Shown: positions 42,934 through 52,058, numbered from the stretch's first letter. The stretch: 64,000 nucleotides of DNA from Paenibacillus typhae (GCF_900099765.1 NZ_FNDX01000002.1:62001-126000), one strand, 5' to 3'. The notes: a model not told the origin generated them from the letters alone. Program-made: numbers and translations.

Positions 42934-45288
42934 ATGGATCATTTCAAGCGAAAAAGTCCTGAGGAGATTTTGCTCTCCATATCCAAGCTGCATCGCGGCA
43001 GATTAAAAATTTTTATCGGAGCAGTAAGCGGTTCAGGAAAGACCTATCATATGCTCCGGGAGGGCAGTTCACTTCAACAACAGGGAATTGATGTGGTGAT
43101 ATGTGCGGTTTCAACCCTCCAGCGGCCGGAAACGATTGAACAGCTGGGGGAATTGGAGCGTATACCAAGTATTCATTGGACAGACAGGGGAGTAGAAAAA
43201 AAGGATTTGAATATTGAGATATTAATGGAGAGAAATCCTGAGGTTGTCCTTGTAGACGGTCTTGCACACCGGAACCGGCCCGGAGCAAAGTATAAGACGA
43301 GACTGGAAGATATACATTGCTTGCTTAGCCTTGGAATTAGCGTGATGACTACGGTCAATGTGTATGAGCTGGAAGGGGTTAGGGAGCTTGCGCAGAAGTA
43401 CATGGGCATTGAAGTAGAGGAAACGGTAGAAGTAAATGCGCTGGAGCTTGCCGACGAAATCCGCTTGATCGATGTTACTCCAGAAACCTTACTGCAGCGC
43501 TTCTCTGAAGGTCATGTGCGGAACAGCACAACAGCGGGCTTATTCAAACGAGGCAACCTTGGTGTTTTGCGTGAACTGGCATTGAGGCTTGTCGCCGAGG
43601 GGGTTAATGACTCGCTGGAGAAGCATCGTGAAGAGATGGGGATGCTTGGACCTTCCGGTGCTGCAGAGCGCATACTGGTCTCTACCCAATACCATTGGAA
43701 CGGCTCTATATACGTACGTCGCGGACAACAGGTGGCCAAAAGATTAAATGGTGAGCTTATTGTTGTAACCTTTGTAAATAAAAAGCGGCCGCTCAGTAAG
43801 GAGCAGACTGCCTTTAAGCAATCACTGGTCAAGCTTGCAGTTAAGGTAGGGGCTGAATTTGAAGAGCTGTCTTTCCATTCCCGCAGACGACTGCCAGATC
43901 GGCTTGTCCGGTATGCGCTTGAGCATAACGTTACCAGAATTATGCTAGGTCATTCCAGGCAGTCACGCTGGCAGGAATTCTGGCAAGGATCCATCGTTAA
44001 CGAGCTTATCAAAAAATCCAGAAATATGGATATCTTTATAGTTGCTGATCGTGCCGAACATCAAGGTGAACGGATCATGCCGGCAAAAATGGCCGCCACG
44101 CCAACAAATCCGCTTTATCACCGACTAGATCCTCAGGAGGTAGATGAGAAAATTGGCCGAATCAGACGGGGGAGGTTTAAGGTTCTGATTGGTGCAGCGC
44201 CCGGAGTAGGTAAAACCTATACGATGCTAAGAGAGGGCAATCATTTGCTAAAGAAAGGAATTGATGTTGTAGTCGGTCTGCTTGAAACGCATGGCCGGAA
44301 GGAAACCGGACAGCAGATTGCTGAATTACCGCTTATTAACAGGGAAAAAATCAAATATGCAGGTACAGTGCTTGAAGAAATGGACACAAAAGCCATTATC
44401 GAAAGAAATCCCGAGCTCGTTCTCGTCGACGAATTGGCTCATACCAATGTCCCTGGAAGCAAATTTAAGAAAAGATATGAGGATATCGTGGAGATTCTGA
44501 ATGCCGGTATATCCGTTATTACAACGGTCAATGTTCAGCATCTGGAGAGCTTAAATGACGCCGTGGAACAAATAACCGGAGTGCGCGTCCGAGAAACGGT
44601 GCCAGATTCCATACTGAGACTTGCTGATGAGGTGGAGCTGATTGATGTAGCCCCTCAGGCGTTACAGGTACGGATGCGCGAAGGGAAGATATACGCTGCT
44701 GAAAAAATAGATCAGGCGCTGGGTAACTTTTTTAAAATTGGTAATCTGATTGCCTTAAGGGAGCTGGCACTCAGGGAAATTGCGGATGATGTAGATGAGC
44801 GTCTTGAAGCATGGGAGCGTAAGAGCTCCTTGCGTGGCCCGTGGAATAAACAAGAGGTCATCTTTGTATGTGTCAAGCTTAGCCCTAATGCAGAGCGGTT
44901 AATCCGCAGAGGGTTCAGAACGGCCTTTCGTCTAAAGGCAAAATGGATTGTCAGTTATGTGCAATCCTCCAAGGCCTTGTCTGAAGAGGAGCTAAAGAAA
45001 AAACACAATATTGAAAGTCTGGTTATACGTCTCGGAGGACACTTTGAAGTCATATTGAAGCAACAATCCGCAGTGCTGGCTGACGTTATACTTACCAAGG
45101 CCAATGAATATCATGCTACTCAGCTTATTATGGGGCAGTGTGACCGTCCCTGGTGGGAGCGTTTCCGGGAAGGTACAGTTATTCAAAAGCTGCTGCGTAC
45201 GGCAAGGCATATGGATATTCTGATTGTCGCTAATTACGATCCTCATATAAAGAGAGAAGTCTTAGCAGAAAGTATGATGGATGAATGA
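42934..45288 (+). CDS. tandem KdpD sensor-half protein without kinase
   Basis: 784 residues made of two copies of the KdpD N-terminal half. Copy 1 has KdpD ATPase-like (residues about 8-215, Walker A GAVSGSGKT 29-37) plus a USP domain (about 245-375). Copy 2 has KdpD ATPase-like (about 405-610, Walker A GAAPGVGKT 420-428) plus a USP domain (about 640-765). In copy 2 Walker B is intact (LVDELAHTN, Glu500). In copy 1 the Glu is Gly (LVDGLAHRN, Gly109), so copy 1 is probably catalytically impaired. There are no membrane helices, HisKA or HATPase. Kinase-less KdpD proteins exist in cyanobacteria and Deinococcus, but they are single copies. The ATG at 42934 follows AGGAGGAAGG. USP domains of KdpD bind c-di-AMP in S. 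aureus. Confidence 0.88.
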   Translation: MDHFKRKSPEEILLSISKLHRGRLKIFIGAVSGSGKTYHMLREGSSLQQQGIDVVICAVSTLQRPETIEQLGELERIPSIHWTDRGVEKKDLNIEILMERNPEVVLVDGLAHRNRPGAKYKTRLEDIHCLLSLGISVMTTVNVYELEGVRELAQKYMGIEVEETVEVNALELADEIRLIDVTPETLLQRFSEGHVRNSTTAGLFKRGNLGVLRELALRLVAEGVNDSLEKHREEMGMLGPSGAAERILVSTQYHWNGSIYVRRGQQVAKRLNGELIVVTFVNKKRPLSKEQTAFKQSLVKLAVKVGAEFEELSFHSRRRLPDRLVRYALEHNVTRIMLGHSRQSRWQEFWQGSIVNELIKKSRNMDIFIVADRAEHQGERIMPAKMAATPTNPLYHRLDPQEVDEKIGRIRRGRFKVLIGAAPGVGKTYTMLREGNHLLKKGIDVVVGLLETHGRKETGQQIAELPLINREKIKYAGTVLEEMDTKAIIERNPELVLVDELAHTNVPGSKFKKRYEDIVEILNAGISVITTVNVQHLESLNDAVEQITGVRVRETVPDSILRLADEVELIDVAPQALQVRMREGKIYAAEKIDQALGNFFKIGNLIALRELALREIADDVDERLEAWERKSSLRGPWNKQEVIFVCVKLSPNAERLIRRGFRTAFRLKAKWIVSYVQSSKALSEEELKKKHNIESLVIRLGGHFEVILKQQSAVLADVILTKANEYHATQLIMGQCDRPWWERFREGTVIQKLLRTARHMDILIVANYDPHIKREVLAESMMDE

Positions 45289-45422
45289 TTAAGCAAGTAT
45301 GAGGTTACGAATCTACAGCAGCCAGGAAAATATTCAACTTTTTATTGTAGTGGTAGGGCTTTTAAAGGAAATGAGCATACCGGTTGCAGATATTTAAAAA
45401 TTGAACATCTGATGCTCTTTCC

Positions 45423-45451
45423 TTGCTTTCCATTCAAATGATAATTATCAT
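45423..45451 (+). promoter_or_regulatory. promoter and palindrome upstream of first arsR
   Basis: TTGCTT (45423-45428) and TATCAT (45446-45451) are 17 bases apart, and the perfect 14-base palindrome ATGATAATTATCAT (45438-45451) covers the -10 box. Position favours ArsR autoregulation, though the sequence also resembles half of a Fur box. Confidence 0.55.
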
Positions 45452-45504
45452 ATAAGTATATAATTATGTGAGATTTGATTTAGGATTTTGAAGGGACAGT
45501 GTAT

Positions 45505-45828
45505 ATGCTCAATACTGAAATGGCTGAAAAGTTAAAGTTACTAGGTGATAAGACCAGACTCACCATTATGGGATTGCTAAAAGATAAAGAATGGTGTGTT
45601 TGTGATTTAGTGGACATACTAAATATGTCTCAACCAAGTGTGAGCCAACATTTAAGAAAATTAAAGGCACAAGGACTGGTTAAAGAAACAAAGCGCGCAC
45701 AATGGGTATATTATGCTTTGGATATTGAAAAGGATTCCTATATTCAGACCATATTGGATGCACTACCGGATACCGAATCGCTTTTGTTTTTATTAAAAGG
45801 CGAATATACGCCATGTGATTGTAAGTGA
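45505..45828 (+). CDS. ArsR-family arsenite-responsive repressor (first copy)
   Basis: 107 residues with an ArsR winged helix: LLGDKTRLTIMGLLKDKEW, CVCDLVDILNMSQPSVSQHL. Cys31 and Cys33 in the recognition-side helix form the As(III) site, with extra Cys at the end (CDCK). ATG 45505 is eight bases after AAGGGA; the GTG at 45499 is too close. It has its own promoter, 80 bases ahead of the second arsR gene. Confidence 0.9.
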   Translation: MLNTEMAEKLKLLGDKTRLTIMGLLKDKEWCVCDLVDILNMSQPSVSQHLRKLKAQGLVKETKRAQWVYYALDIEKDSYIQTILDALPDTESLLFLLKGEYTPCDCK

Positions 45829-45857
45829 AGAAGCAAATAAATACATTATATTAGCGC

Positions 45858-45886
45858 TTGATTATATAAGCTTATGCTTATATAAT
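45858..45886 (+). promoter_or_regulatory. promoter with ArsR operator
   Basis: TTGATT (45858-45863) and TATAAT (45881-45886) are 17 bases apart. The 26-base inverted repeat ATTATATAAGC-TTAT-GCTTATATAAT (45861-45886) spans the spacer and -10 box exactly. It is an excellent ArsR/SmtB-type operator for the arsRBC transcript. Confidence 0.85.
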
Positions 45887-45909
45887 GATGGAGGAAGGAG
45901 GCACGAAAG

Positions 45910-46254
45910 ATGAGCTTCGATTTGGATGAGTTGGATGAAGTGTCGCAGACTTTAAAGCTTTTAGGCGATAAAACCAGACTGACGATGATGAAGCTTCTGG
46001 AGAAGCAAGAATGCTGCGTATGTGAGCTAGTTGAAATTTTTAAGACAAGTCAGCCAGCTGTAAGTCAGCATCTGCGGAAACTAAAAGATGCAGGTCTGGT
46101 CAAAGAAAACCGGAAAGGCCAATGGATATTTTACTCGGCCAATCCAGATAGTATGCAGCATGAATTAATTCAAAATCTAATTGCCTTCGTTCCTTCACAA
46201 GATCATGAATTGGAAGAACTAGATAAAAAAGGCTTAAGAATTTCATGTGATTAA
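45910..46254 (+). CDS. arsR: ArsR-family repressor (second copy, operon-leading)
   Basis: 114 residues, closely related to the first copy: LLGDKTRLTMMKLLEKQECC, CVCELVEIFKTSQPAVSQHL. Cys35, Cys36 and Cys38 offer the As(III) site. The ATG at 45910 follows GGAGGAAGGAGG. It begins the arsRBC unit behind the 26-base operator. Two ArsR paralogues in tandem may bind each other's sites. Confidence 0.92.
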   Translation: MSFDLDELDEVSQTLKLLGDKTRLTMMKLLEKQECCVCELVEIFKTSQPAVSQHLRKLKDAGLVKENRKGQWIFYSANPDSMQHELIQNLIAFVPSQDHELEELDKKGLRISCD

Positions 46255-46269
46255 TTGGAGGTTGGCGGA

Positions 46270-47565
46270 TTGGTTTCGGTGCTACTAGCAAGTTCTATAT
46301 TCCTAGTTACCTTGATTTTTGTCATTTGGCAGCCTAAAAACCTGTCCATTGGATGGTCTGCATGCGGCGGAGCATTACTCGCTTTACTTGTTGGTGTAGT
46401 CAGCTTGAATGATGTTCTGGATGTTACGCTGATTGTATGGAATGCTACCCTGGCCTTTGTTGCCATCATTCTGATTTCACTGATCCTTGATAAAATTGGG
46501 TTCTTCGAATGGGCTGCTTTACATATGGCCAAGGCTGCCAGTGGGAATGGAACCCGAATGTTTATCTATGTCATCATTCTTGGTGCCATTGTAGCTGCAT
46601 TTTTTGCTAACGACGGAGCAGCACTCATCCTAACACCGATTGTGCTTGCTATGGTCCGTGCGCTCAATTTTGATGAGAAAAAGGTTTTTCCATTCATCAT
46701 TGCCAGCGGGTTTATCGCAGATACGACGTCTTTGCCGCTGGTTGTAAGTAATCTGGTGAATATCGTATCGGCTGACTTTTTCGGACTCACCTTTATGGAA
46801 TATGCCGGTCGGATGTTAATACCTACCTTATTTTCCTTAGGGGCAAGCATCTTAGTACTCTATCTATTCTTCCGAAAGAGTATTCCAAGAACCTTTGATA
46901 GCTCCCAGCTGAAAAAGCCTGAAGAGGCTATTAAAGACAAGCAGATGTTTAAGCTGTCCTGGTTTGTACTTGCGGTTCTGCTGGTAGGATACTTTGTCAG
47001 TGAATTCCTGAACATTCCGGTATCCGTAGTGGCCGGTATCATCGCGATCTTTTTCCTGCTCATGGCAAGAAGAAGTCCTGCTGTACCCACCATGGAGGTA
47101 GTGAAGGGCGCACCTTGGGCGATCGTATTCTTTTCCATCGGTATGTACGTTGTCGTATACGGTCTGAGAAATGCTGGACTTACGGATGTATTAGCTGATG
47201 TCATTCAAGCTGTTGCGGATCAAGGACTGTTTGCCGCAACAATGGGGATGGGATTTATTGCCGCTGTGATCTCTTCCGTTATGAACAATATGCCTACGGT
47301 TATGATTGATGCCCTGGCGATTGATGCTACACAAACCTCTGGACTGGTCAGGGAAGCCTTGATTTATGCGAATGTTATCGGGTCTGACTTAGGACCGAAA
47401 ATAACACCGATCGGTTCACTCGCAACCTTGTTGTGGCTGCATGTGCTTTCGACCAAAGGCGTGAAGATATCCTGGGGAACGTATTTCAAAACAGGTATTA
47501 TTCTCACGATCCCTACATTGTTTATAACGCTGCTTGGCCTCTATATCACACTAACCCTATTTTAA
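46270..47565 (+). CDS. arsB: ArsB arsenite efflux permease
   Basis: 431 residues with about 12 membrane helices: [38 protein letters not shown], and [13 protein letters not shown] are ArsB hallmarks. The TTG start at 46270 is eight bases after GGAGG (46257-46261); the upstream TTG at 46255 overlaps that site. It exports As(OH)3/antimonite, driven alone by the membrane potential or with ArsA. Confidence 0.93.
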   Translation: MVSVLLASSIFLVTLIFVIWQPKNLSIGWSACGGALLALLVGVVSLNDVLDVTLIVWNATLAFVAIILISLILDKIGFFEWAALHMAKAASGNGTRMFIYVIILGAIVAAFFANDGAALILTPIVLAMVRALNFDEKKVFPFIIASGFIADTTSLPLVVSNLVNIVSADFFGLTFMEYAGRMLIPTLFSLGASILVLYLFFRKSIPRTFDSSQLKKPEEAIKDKQMFKLSWFVLAVLLVGYFVSEFLNIPVSVVAGIIAIFFLLMARRSPAVPTMEVVKGAPWAIVFFSIGMYVVVYGLRNAGLTDVLADVIQAVADQGLFAATMGMGFIAAVISSVMNNMPTVMIDALAIDATQTSGLVREALIYANVIGSDLGPKITPIGSLATLLWLHVLSTKGVKISWGTYFKTGIILTIPTLFITLLGLYITLTLF

Positions 47566-47586
47566 ACTCAAAGGAGAATGCGACTC

Positions 47587-48006
47587 ATGGATAAGAAAAC
47601 GATTTACTTTTTGTGTACAGGGAACTCCTGCCGGAGCCAAATGGCTGAAGGCTGGGCCAAGAAATACTTAGGTGATGAATGGAATGTATACAGTGCTGGT
47701 ATAGAAGCTCACGGTTTGAACCCAAAAGCTGTTCATGCCATGAGCGAAGTGGGAATTGATATCTCGAGTCAAACTTCGGATATTATTGATCCACAGCTGC
47801 TGAACAGCTCTGATCTCGTCATTACATTGTGTGGAGATGCAGCAGATAAATGCCCGATTACCCCACCTCAAGTAAAACGTGAACATTGGGGATTTGACGA
47901 TCCGGCCAAAGCCCAAGGAACAGATGAAGAGAAATGGGCAGTCTTCCAGCGGGTTCGTGATCAAGTGGGCGAGCGAATCAAACAATTCGCAGAAACAGGA
48001 AAATAA
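47587..48006 (+). CDS. arsC: ArsC arsenate reductase, thioredoxin-coupled
   Basis: 139 residues of the low-molecular-weight phosphatase-fold ArsC class: P-loop [14 protein letters not shown] with Cys10, and a second pair LCGDAADKC with Cys82 and Cys89. These are exactly the positions of the B. subtilis enzyme, which passes its disulfide to thioredoxin. The ATG at 47587 follows AAAGGAG. It reduces As(V) to As(III) for export by ArsB. Confidence 0.95.
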   Translation: MDKKTIYFLCTGNSCRSQMAEGWAKKYLGDEWNVYSAGIEAHGLNPKAVHAMSEVGIDISSQTSDIIDPQLLNSSDLVITLCGDAADKCPITPPQVKREHWGFDDPAKAQGTDEEKWAVFQRVRDQVGERIKQFAETGK

Positions 48007-48013
48007 TGAAGCA

Positions 48014-48044
48014 ATACAGCCGGGAGCATCCCGGCTGTATTTTT
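48014..48044 (+). terminator. terminator between arsC and arsD
   Basis: ATACAGCCGGGA and TCCCGGCTGTAT pair perfectly over 12 bases around GCA, followed by T's. arsD and arsA would be expressed by read-through or from a promoter not seen, giving less ArsDA than ArsB/ArsC. Confidence 0.85.
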
Positions 48045-48064
48045 AAACAAAGGAGAAGAAGCTC

Positions 48065-48427
48065 ATGAAAAAGATTGAAATATACGATCCGGCAATGTGC
48101 TGCTCCACCGGTGTATGTGGACCTGTAGCTGATCCTGAATTAATCCGAATATCAGCTGTGATTCATAACCTGAAGAAGAAGGAAGTAACTGTATCCAGAT
48201 TTAATTTAACAAGTGAACCGGATGCTTTTGTTTCGAATACTGAAGTCAGACAATTGCTAGCTGCTGAAGGGCCTGAAGTATTACCTGTTACTTTTGTGGA
48301 TGGGAAAGTGGTTAAGAAACAAGGATACCCTTCGAATGAAGAGTTAGAGCAATGGACGGGAATTACTGCAGCTGAGTTGATAGCTAAGCCACGAATTCGC
48401 CTTGAGATCAAGACGAAAAAACAATAA
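48065..48427 (+). CDS. arsD: ArsD arsenite metallochaperone
   Basis: 120 residues. Cys12, Cys13 and Cys18 in PAMCCSTGVCG are the As(III) site that hands metalloid to ArsA. The other two vicinal Cys pairs found near the C-terminus of E. coli ArsD are absent, which is normal for shorter homologues. The ATG is at 48065 after AAAGGAGAAG, just behind the terminator hairpin, and arsA follows 16 bases later. Confidence 0.93.
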   Translation: MKKIEIYDPAMCCSTGVCGPVADPELIRISAVIHNLKKKEVTVSRFNLTSEPDAFVSNTEVRQLLAAEGPEVLPVTFVDGKVVKKQGYPSNEELEQWTGITAAELIAKPRIRLEIKTKKQ

Positions 48428-48443
48428 AGGAAGAAGGCTTATC

Positions 48444-50279
48444 ATGACTACTCTGTTTGATCCGTTAACTATGCTGCCGACCCCTTTCCTGTTCTTCACA
48501 GGGAAAGGTGGGGTAGGTAAAACCTCAACAGCCTGTGCGGCAGCCATTGCTCTGGCAGACTCCGGCAAACGGGTTCTGCTTGTAAGCACCGATCCAGCCT
48601 CAAATCTACAGGATGTTTTCGGAATAGAACTTTCTAATCATCCGACTGCAATTGAGCGTGTTCCTAATCTCTTTGCTGCTAATCTTGATCCGGAGACAGC
48701 CGCGGCAGAGTATAAAACAAAACTGGTTGCTCCTTACCGGGGAGTGTTACCTGATTCAGTTATTACTTCGATGGAAGAGCAGCTATCAGGAGCATGTACG
48801 GTAGAAATTGCGGCATTTGATGAGTTTACTACCCTTTTGACGGATCAAAAACTGAAATCTCAGTTCGATCATATTCTATTTGACACTGCACCTACAGGAC
48901 ACACGCTGCGCCTGTTACAGCTGCCTTCAGCTTGGAGTGGGTTTCTGGATACAAGTACACACGGAGCTTCGTGTCTAGGCCCATTAGCGGGTCTAGAAGC
49001 TAAAAAAAATCTATATCATGAAGCAGTTAAGTCTTTGTCGGACGGTGCTCTGACAACTCTGATCCTGGTCACCCGCCCGGAGTATTCACCCTTAAAAGAA
49101 GCCGCAAGAGCATCGACTGAACTGAAAGATACTGGACTAAAAAATCAGCTGCTTGTGGTTAATGGAGTACTCACTTCCTCTATAAACAATGATGCAGTAG
49201 CAGAGAACTTTGTAGAGCGGCAGCAGAAAGCTTTATCACAGATGCCAGCTGAACTTCAATCTCTGGCAAGTTATCATATTCCGTTAGTTCCGTTTAATGT
49301 TACGGGCATTGAAAGCCTGCGTGCATTCTTTAAACCTGCCCCAGTAACTCCGGCTCCTGAAGAACGGGTAAAGATAGAAACTCAAATTTTAACACTTGAA
49401 GCTTTGATTTCTGATCTGGAGACAAGTGGAGTGCGGGTGATTTTTACGATGGGTAAAGGCGGTGTGGGGAAAACTACTGTAGCCTCTGCAATAGCTGTTG
49501 GTCTGGCCGAACGGGGACACCGAGTTCATCTCAGTACAACAGATCCGGCAGCTCATCTGGAATATGTATTCGGTGATCATTCCGATCAGATATCCGTCAG
49601 CCGGGTGGATCCGAAGGTGGAATTGGAGAAATATCAGCAAGAGGTGATCCGCCAGAATGCAGATTCCCTTGATGAAGAGGGGCTTGCCTTTCTGGAAGAG
49701 GATTTAAGATCCCCATGTACTGAGGAGATAGCCGTGTTTCGGGCATTTGCTGACTTGGTAGAGTGCTCTGAGGATGAGATCGTGGTTATAGATACAGCAC
49801 CAACCGGACATACGCTGTTATTGCTGGATGCCACTCAAGAATACCATAAGGAGATTGCACGTTCCTCCGGCGTCATACCGGATTCCGTGCAGCAATTATT
49901 GCCGAGACTCCGTGATCCCAAGGAAACAAGCGTCGTTATTGTCACTCTGGCAGAGGCAACGCCGGTTTATGAAGCCTCCCGTCTGGAGCAGGATTTGAAG
50001 CGTGCAGGTATTCCGACAAAATGGTGGGCGATCAATCAAAGCTTTGCTGCTGCAGGAACGACGGATCCGGTGCTTAGCGGCCGTGCTCATGCAGAACTGG
50101 ATTGGATTCGGAGCGTGGTGCAAAATGCTGAAGGTCATGCGGTAATTATCCCGTGGAAGCAAAGTGAAGTAACAGGATATATGCAGCTCAAAGAGCTAAC
50201 CAGCGACCTTACTTTGGATTTTGTGCGAGACGAACACGGTGAAGGACTAACTATAAGTGGCGGAAGCGGCTGCTGCTAA
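48444..50279 (+). CDS. arsA: ArsA arsenite-stimulated ATPase
   Basis: 611 residues in two homologous halves, each with a P-loop: GKGGVGKTS (from residue 20) and GKGGVGKTT (from about 338). The metalloid-site Cys are in SGACTVEIAAF, HGASCLGPL and RSPCTEEIAVF. DTAPTGHTL occurs twice, once per half. It ends in GSGCC. The ATG at 48444 follows AAGGAAGAAGG. It energises ArsB with ATP. Confidence 0.95.
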   Translation: MTTLFDPLTMLPTPFLFFTGKGGVGKTSTACAAAIALADSGKRVLLVSTDPASNLQDVFGIELSNHPTAIERVPNLFAANLDPETAAAEYKTKLVAPYRGVLPDSVITSMEEQLSGACTVEIAAFDEFTTLLTDQKLKSQFDHILFDTAPTGHTLRLLQLPSAWSGFLDTSTHGASCLGPLAGLEAKKNLYHEAVKSLSDGALTTLILVTRPEYSPLKEAARASTELKDTGLKNQLLVVNGVLTSSINNDAVAENFVERQQKALSQMPAELQSLASYHIPLVPFNVTGIESLRAFFKPAPVTPAPEERVKIETQILTLEALISDLETSGVRVIFTMGKGGVGKTTVASAIAVGLAERGHRVHLSTTDPAAHLEYVFGDHSDQISVSRVDPKVELEKYQQEVIRQNADSLDEEGLAFLEEDLRSPCTEEIAVFRAFADLVECSEDEIVVIDTAPTGHTLLLLDATQEYHKEIARSSGVIPDSVQQLLPRLRDPKETSVVIVTLAEATPVYEASRLEQDLKRAGIPTKWWAINQSFAAAGTTDPVLSGRAHAELDWIRSVVQNAEGHAVIIPWKQSEVTGYMQLKELTSDLTLDFVRDEHGEGLTISGGSGCC

Positions 50280-50299
50280 AGAGATAGGGGAGAACTATA

Positions 50300-50731
50300 A
50301 TGGCAAATTATCATGAACTGATCGAAGGCAAAGTATACATTGGCGGGGAGAACGCACTACTTGAAGCCCTTCAGGAGCAAGAAATTTCCGATGTATTTGA
50401 CTTAAGAGATACCGGCACGAAGGCAGAGGGCTTTCCTGACCATGTAACCCGTCATCATTTTCCGATTGTGGAGGATGAGGGCGGCCAGGAAGATTCTGTT
50501 CAAGCGGCAATCCAGGCGGTTACGGCAGCAGTAAATGATGGGAAAACTGTGTATTTCCATTGCGCCGGCGGACGGAATCGCACAGGGACTGTGGCTACAG
50601 GAGTCCTGCTTGAACTTGGCCATGCTGCGAATGTAGAAGAGGCTGAAGCCTTGGCCAAAGAAAAGCGCCCGGATATCAACATTAAGCAGGATATGCGTGA
50701 TTTGTTAAAGGGCTTATATCCATCCAACTAA
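50300..50731 (+). CDS. dual-specificity protein phosphatase-like protein in the ars operon
   Basis: 143 residues with the CX5R signature HCAGGRNRTGT (Cys88, Arg94) and a preceding beta strand (KTVYFHC). The fold is that of dual-specificity protein tyrosine phosphatases. Its role in arsenic resistance is unknown; such phosphatases occur in some ars operons, and arsenate is a phosphate analogue that could be bound. It starts 20 bases after arsA and ends before a terminator, so it is probably the last ars gene. Confidence 0.85.
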   Translation: MANYHELIEGKVYIGGENALLEALQEQEISDVFDLRDTGTKAEGFPDHVTRHHFPIVEDEGGQEDSVQAAIQAVTAAVNDGKTVYFHCAGGRNRTGTVATGVLLELGHAANVEEAEALAKEKRPDINIKQDMRDLLKGLYPSN

Positions 50732-50753
50732 GCAAAACGTATATGTAAAAAAG

Positions 50754-50781
50754 ACTATTTCCTAATGGAGATAGTTTTTTT
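50754..50781 (+). terminator. rho-independent terminator
   Basis: ACTATTTCC pairs with GGAGATAGT (one G-U) around four bases, followed by seven T. It ends the ars operon. Confidence 0.85.
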
Positions 50782-50840
50782 GCTATTGAGTTGCAATATA
50801 CAACTGTTGTTTGATGCATTCTTTCTATGGAGGGATGATA

Positions 50841-51339
50841 ATGAAAACAAAAGGAATACATAGGCCTACGATTGAGGATGCAATTGAGATCAGCGGAATT
50901 GAAACGCTACGGGATCGATATTTCTGAAAAGATGATCCTATCTGCTAAAGAGACCGCTCAAAAGTCAGGCAATACAGAGCGTGTTTCTTTTCAACTGGGG
51001 GACTCTCAAGCATTACCTTTCAGTGACAACACTTTTGATGCAGTCATTAACGAATGCGCGGTTGGTATTCCTGATGACTCCCAGCAAGTGCTTAATGAAA
51101 TGGTGCGTGTAGTAAAGCCAGGAGGTTCAGTAGTGATTCATGAGTCCATTTGGAAGAAGCAGATATCGGATATGGAAAAGGAGGAGCTGTCTGAAAGGTA
51201 TGGAACGACACCCTTGGAGCCCGAGGAATGGAATGATATGTTACAGAGAGCTGGAGCCATTAACATTATATCGGAGCATGAAGAGTGGTCTAAGCCGGAA
51301 AGATTCTGGAAGGTACGCCGGAAAACCGACGTTATGTGA
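50841..51339 (+). pseudogene. SAM-dependent methyltransferase, internally deleted
   Basis: ATG 50841 with GGAGGG upstream encodes KTKGIHRPTIEDAIEISGIE, a methyltransferase N-terminus, but then passes out of frame. The SAM-binding motif I segment is missing. The body resumes in another frame at about 50909 with YGIDISEKMILSAKETA, then FSDNTFDAVINECAVGIP and RVVKPGGSVVIHESIW, and ends at 51339. The deletion removes the glycine-rich loop, so the product would be inactive. Confidence 0.7.
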
Positions 51340-51506
51340 AATTGACGCTTTCTCCAAAGGGGCAGATGCTCTATGAACAAATTATATCTGTTTTGAATTC
51401 ATATTTCGAAACGATTATGAAGGATATCCCAGAAGATAAAAGGGAGCAGGTTGCGGAGAGCCTGGAGTTGTTAATCCATGCACTAAATAAGAATAACTGC
51501 TGTTAG
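51317..51506 (+). pseudogene. MarR-family regulator fragment (C-terminus)
   Basis: In a frame overlapping the methyltransferase end, ENRRYVKLTLSPKGQMLYEQ and a long helix to KNNCC match the wing and C-terminal helices of a MarR protein. The N-terminal two thirds are gone. The junction with the methyltransferase suggests a deletion fusing two neighbouring genes. Confidence 0.65.
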
Positions 51507-51581
51507 AAACATTTTTGTTCAAAAAGAGAGATTGGTGAGTGCATATGCAGGAGCCTTCCAACGCGATAAAGTCATAGCTTA

Positions 51582-51670
51582 CTATGTTCTTGTCCTACCG
51601 TCGAATGGGGCGGTATGTCGGAAGACAAGAATATAGTCCCATAATTGCCCGCGCCCAGCGCGGGTTTTCT
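51582..51670 (+). ncRNA. strongly folded element with terminator, possible small RNA
   Basis: CTATGTTCTTGTC (51582-51594) pairs with GACAAGAATATAG (51624-51636) with one G-U, and an inner TACCG/CGGTA stem lies within. Twelve bases later a second hairpin, CCCGCGC/GCGCGGG (51648-51664), is followed by TTTTCT, a terminator. It has the form of a terminated structured RNA but matches no class I know. A promoter was not identified. Confidence 0.45.
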
Positions 51671-52058
51671 AATTTAAGCCGAAAATGGACCAGAACATGG
51701 TACTATTTCCGATTTAAACTTGGGTTCACCAATTTCATTGATAAGGAAAGTTGCACTTAACTTAATTCCAACAGCTTCTATTTTTAGAATGTAGGAGAAG
51801 CAGCCTGATGAACATCAACGTGTCGGAGCAACGACGTTATTCACATGAAAGTGATGCATTGGCTAAAATTATACTACGTGGTATGTAATTACAAGCTGTT
51901 GCATAGTTTGGATTTATACATATATTCCCTCTTTTCTATGCAAACCTCTGAACTATTAAGACACTATAAACATTCGATAACAACACTGTAGATTGATACT
52001 TGAAAAAATTGTGAAGTTCTGCATAAATAGGAGGGAGTAATCTGGAGAGACAGCAATC
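51671..52058. other. degenerate intergenic stretch
   Basis: No intact gene is seen. An imperfect 20-base inverted repeat (around 51673-51720) and short frames, such as a 26-codon frame from 51808, could be mobile-element debris. The last 90 bases carry the leader of the sensor kinase gene. Confidence 0.4.

Noticed and set aside
45438-45451. A Fur box upstream of the first arsR.
   Set aside because: The AT-rich palindrome resembles half of a Fur site, but only 14 bases match and the neighbouring genes are arsenic genes.
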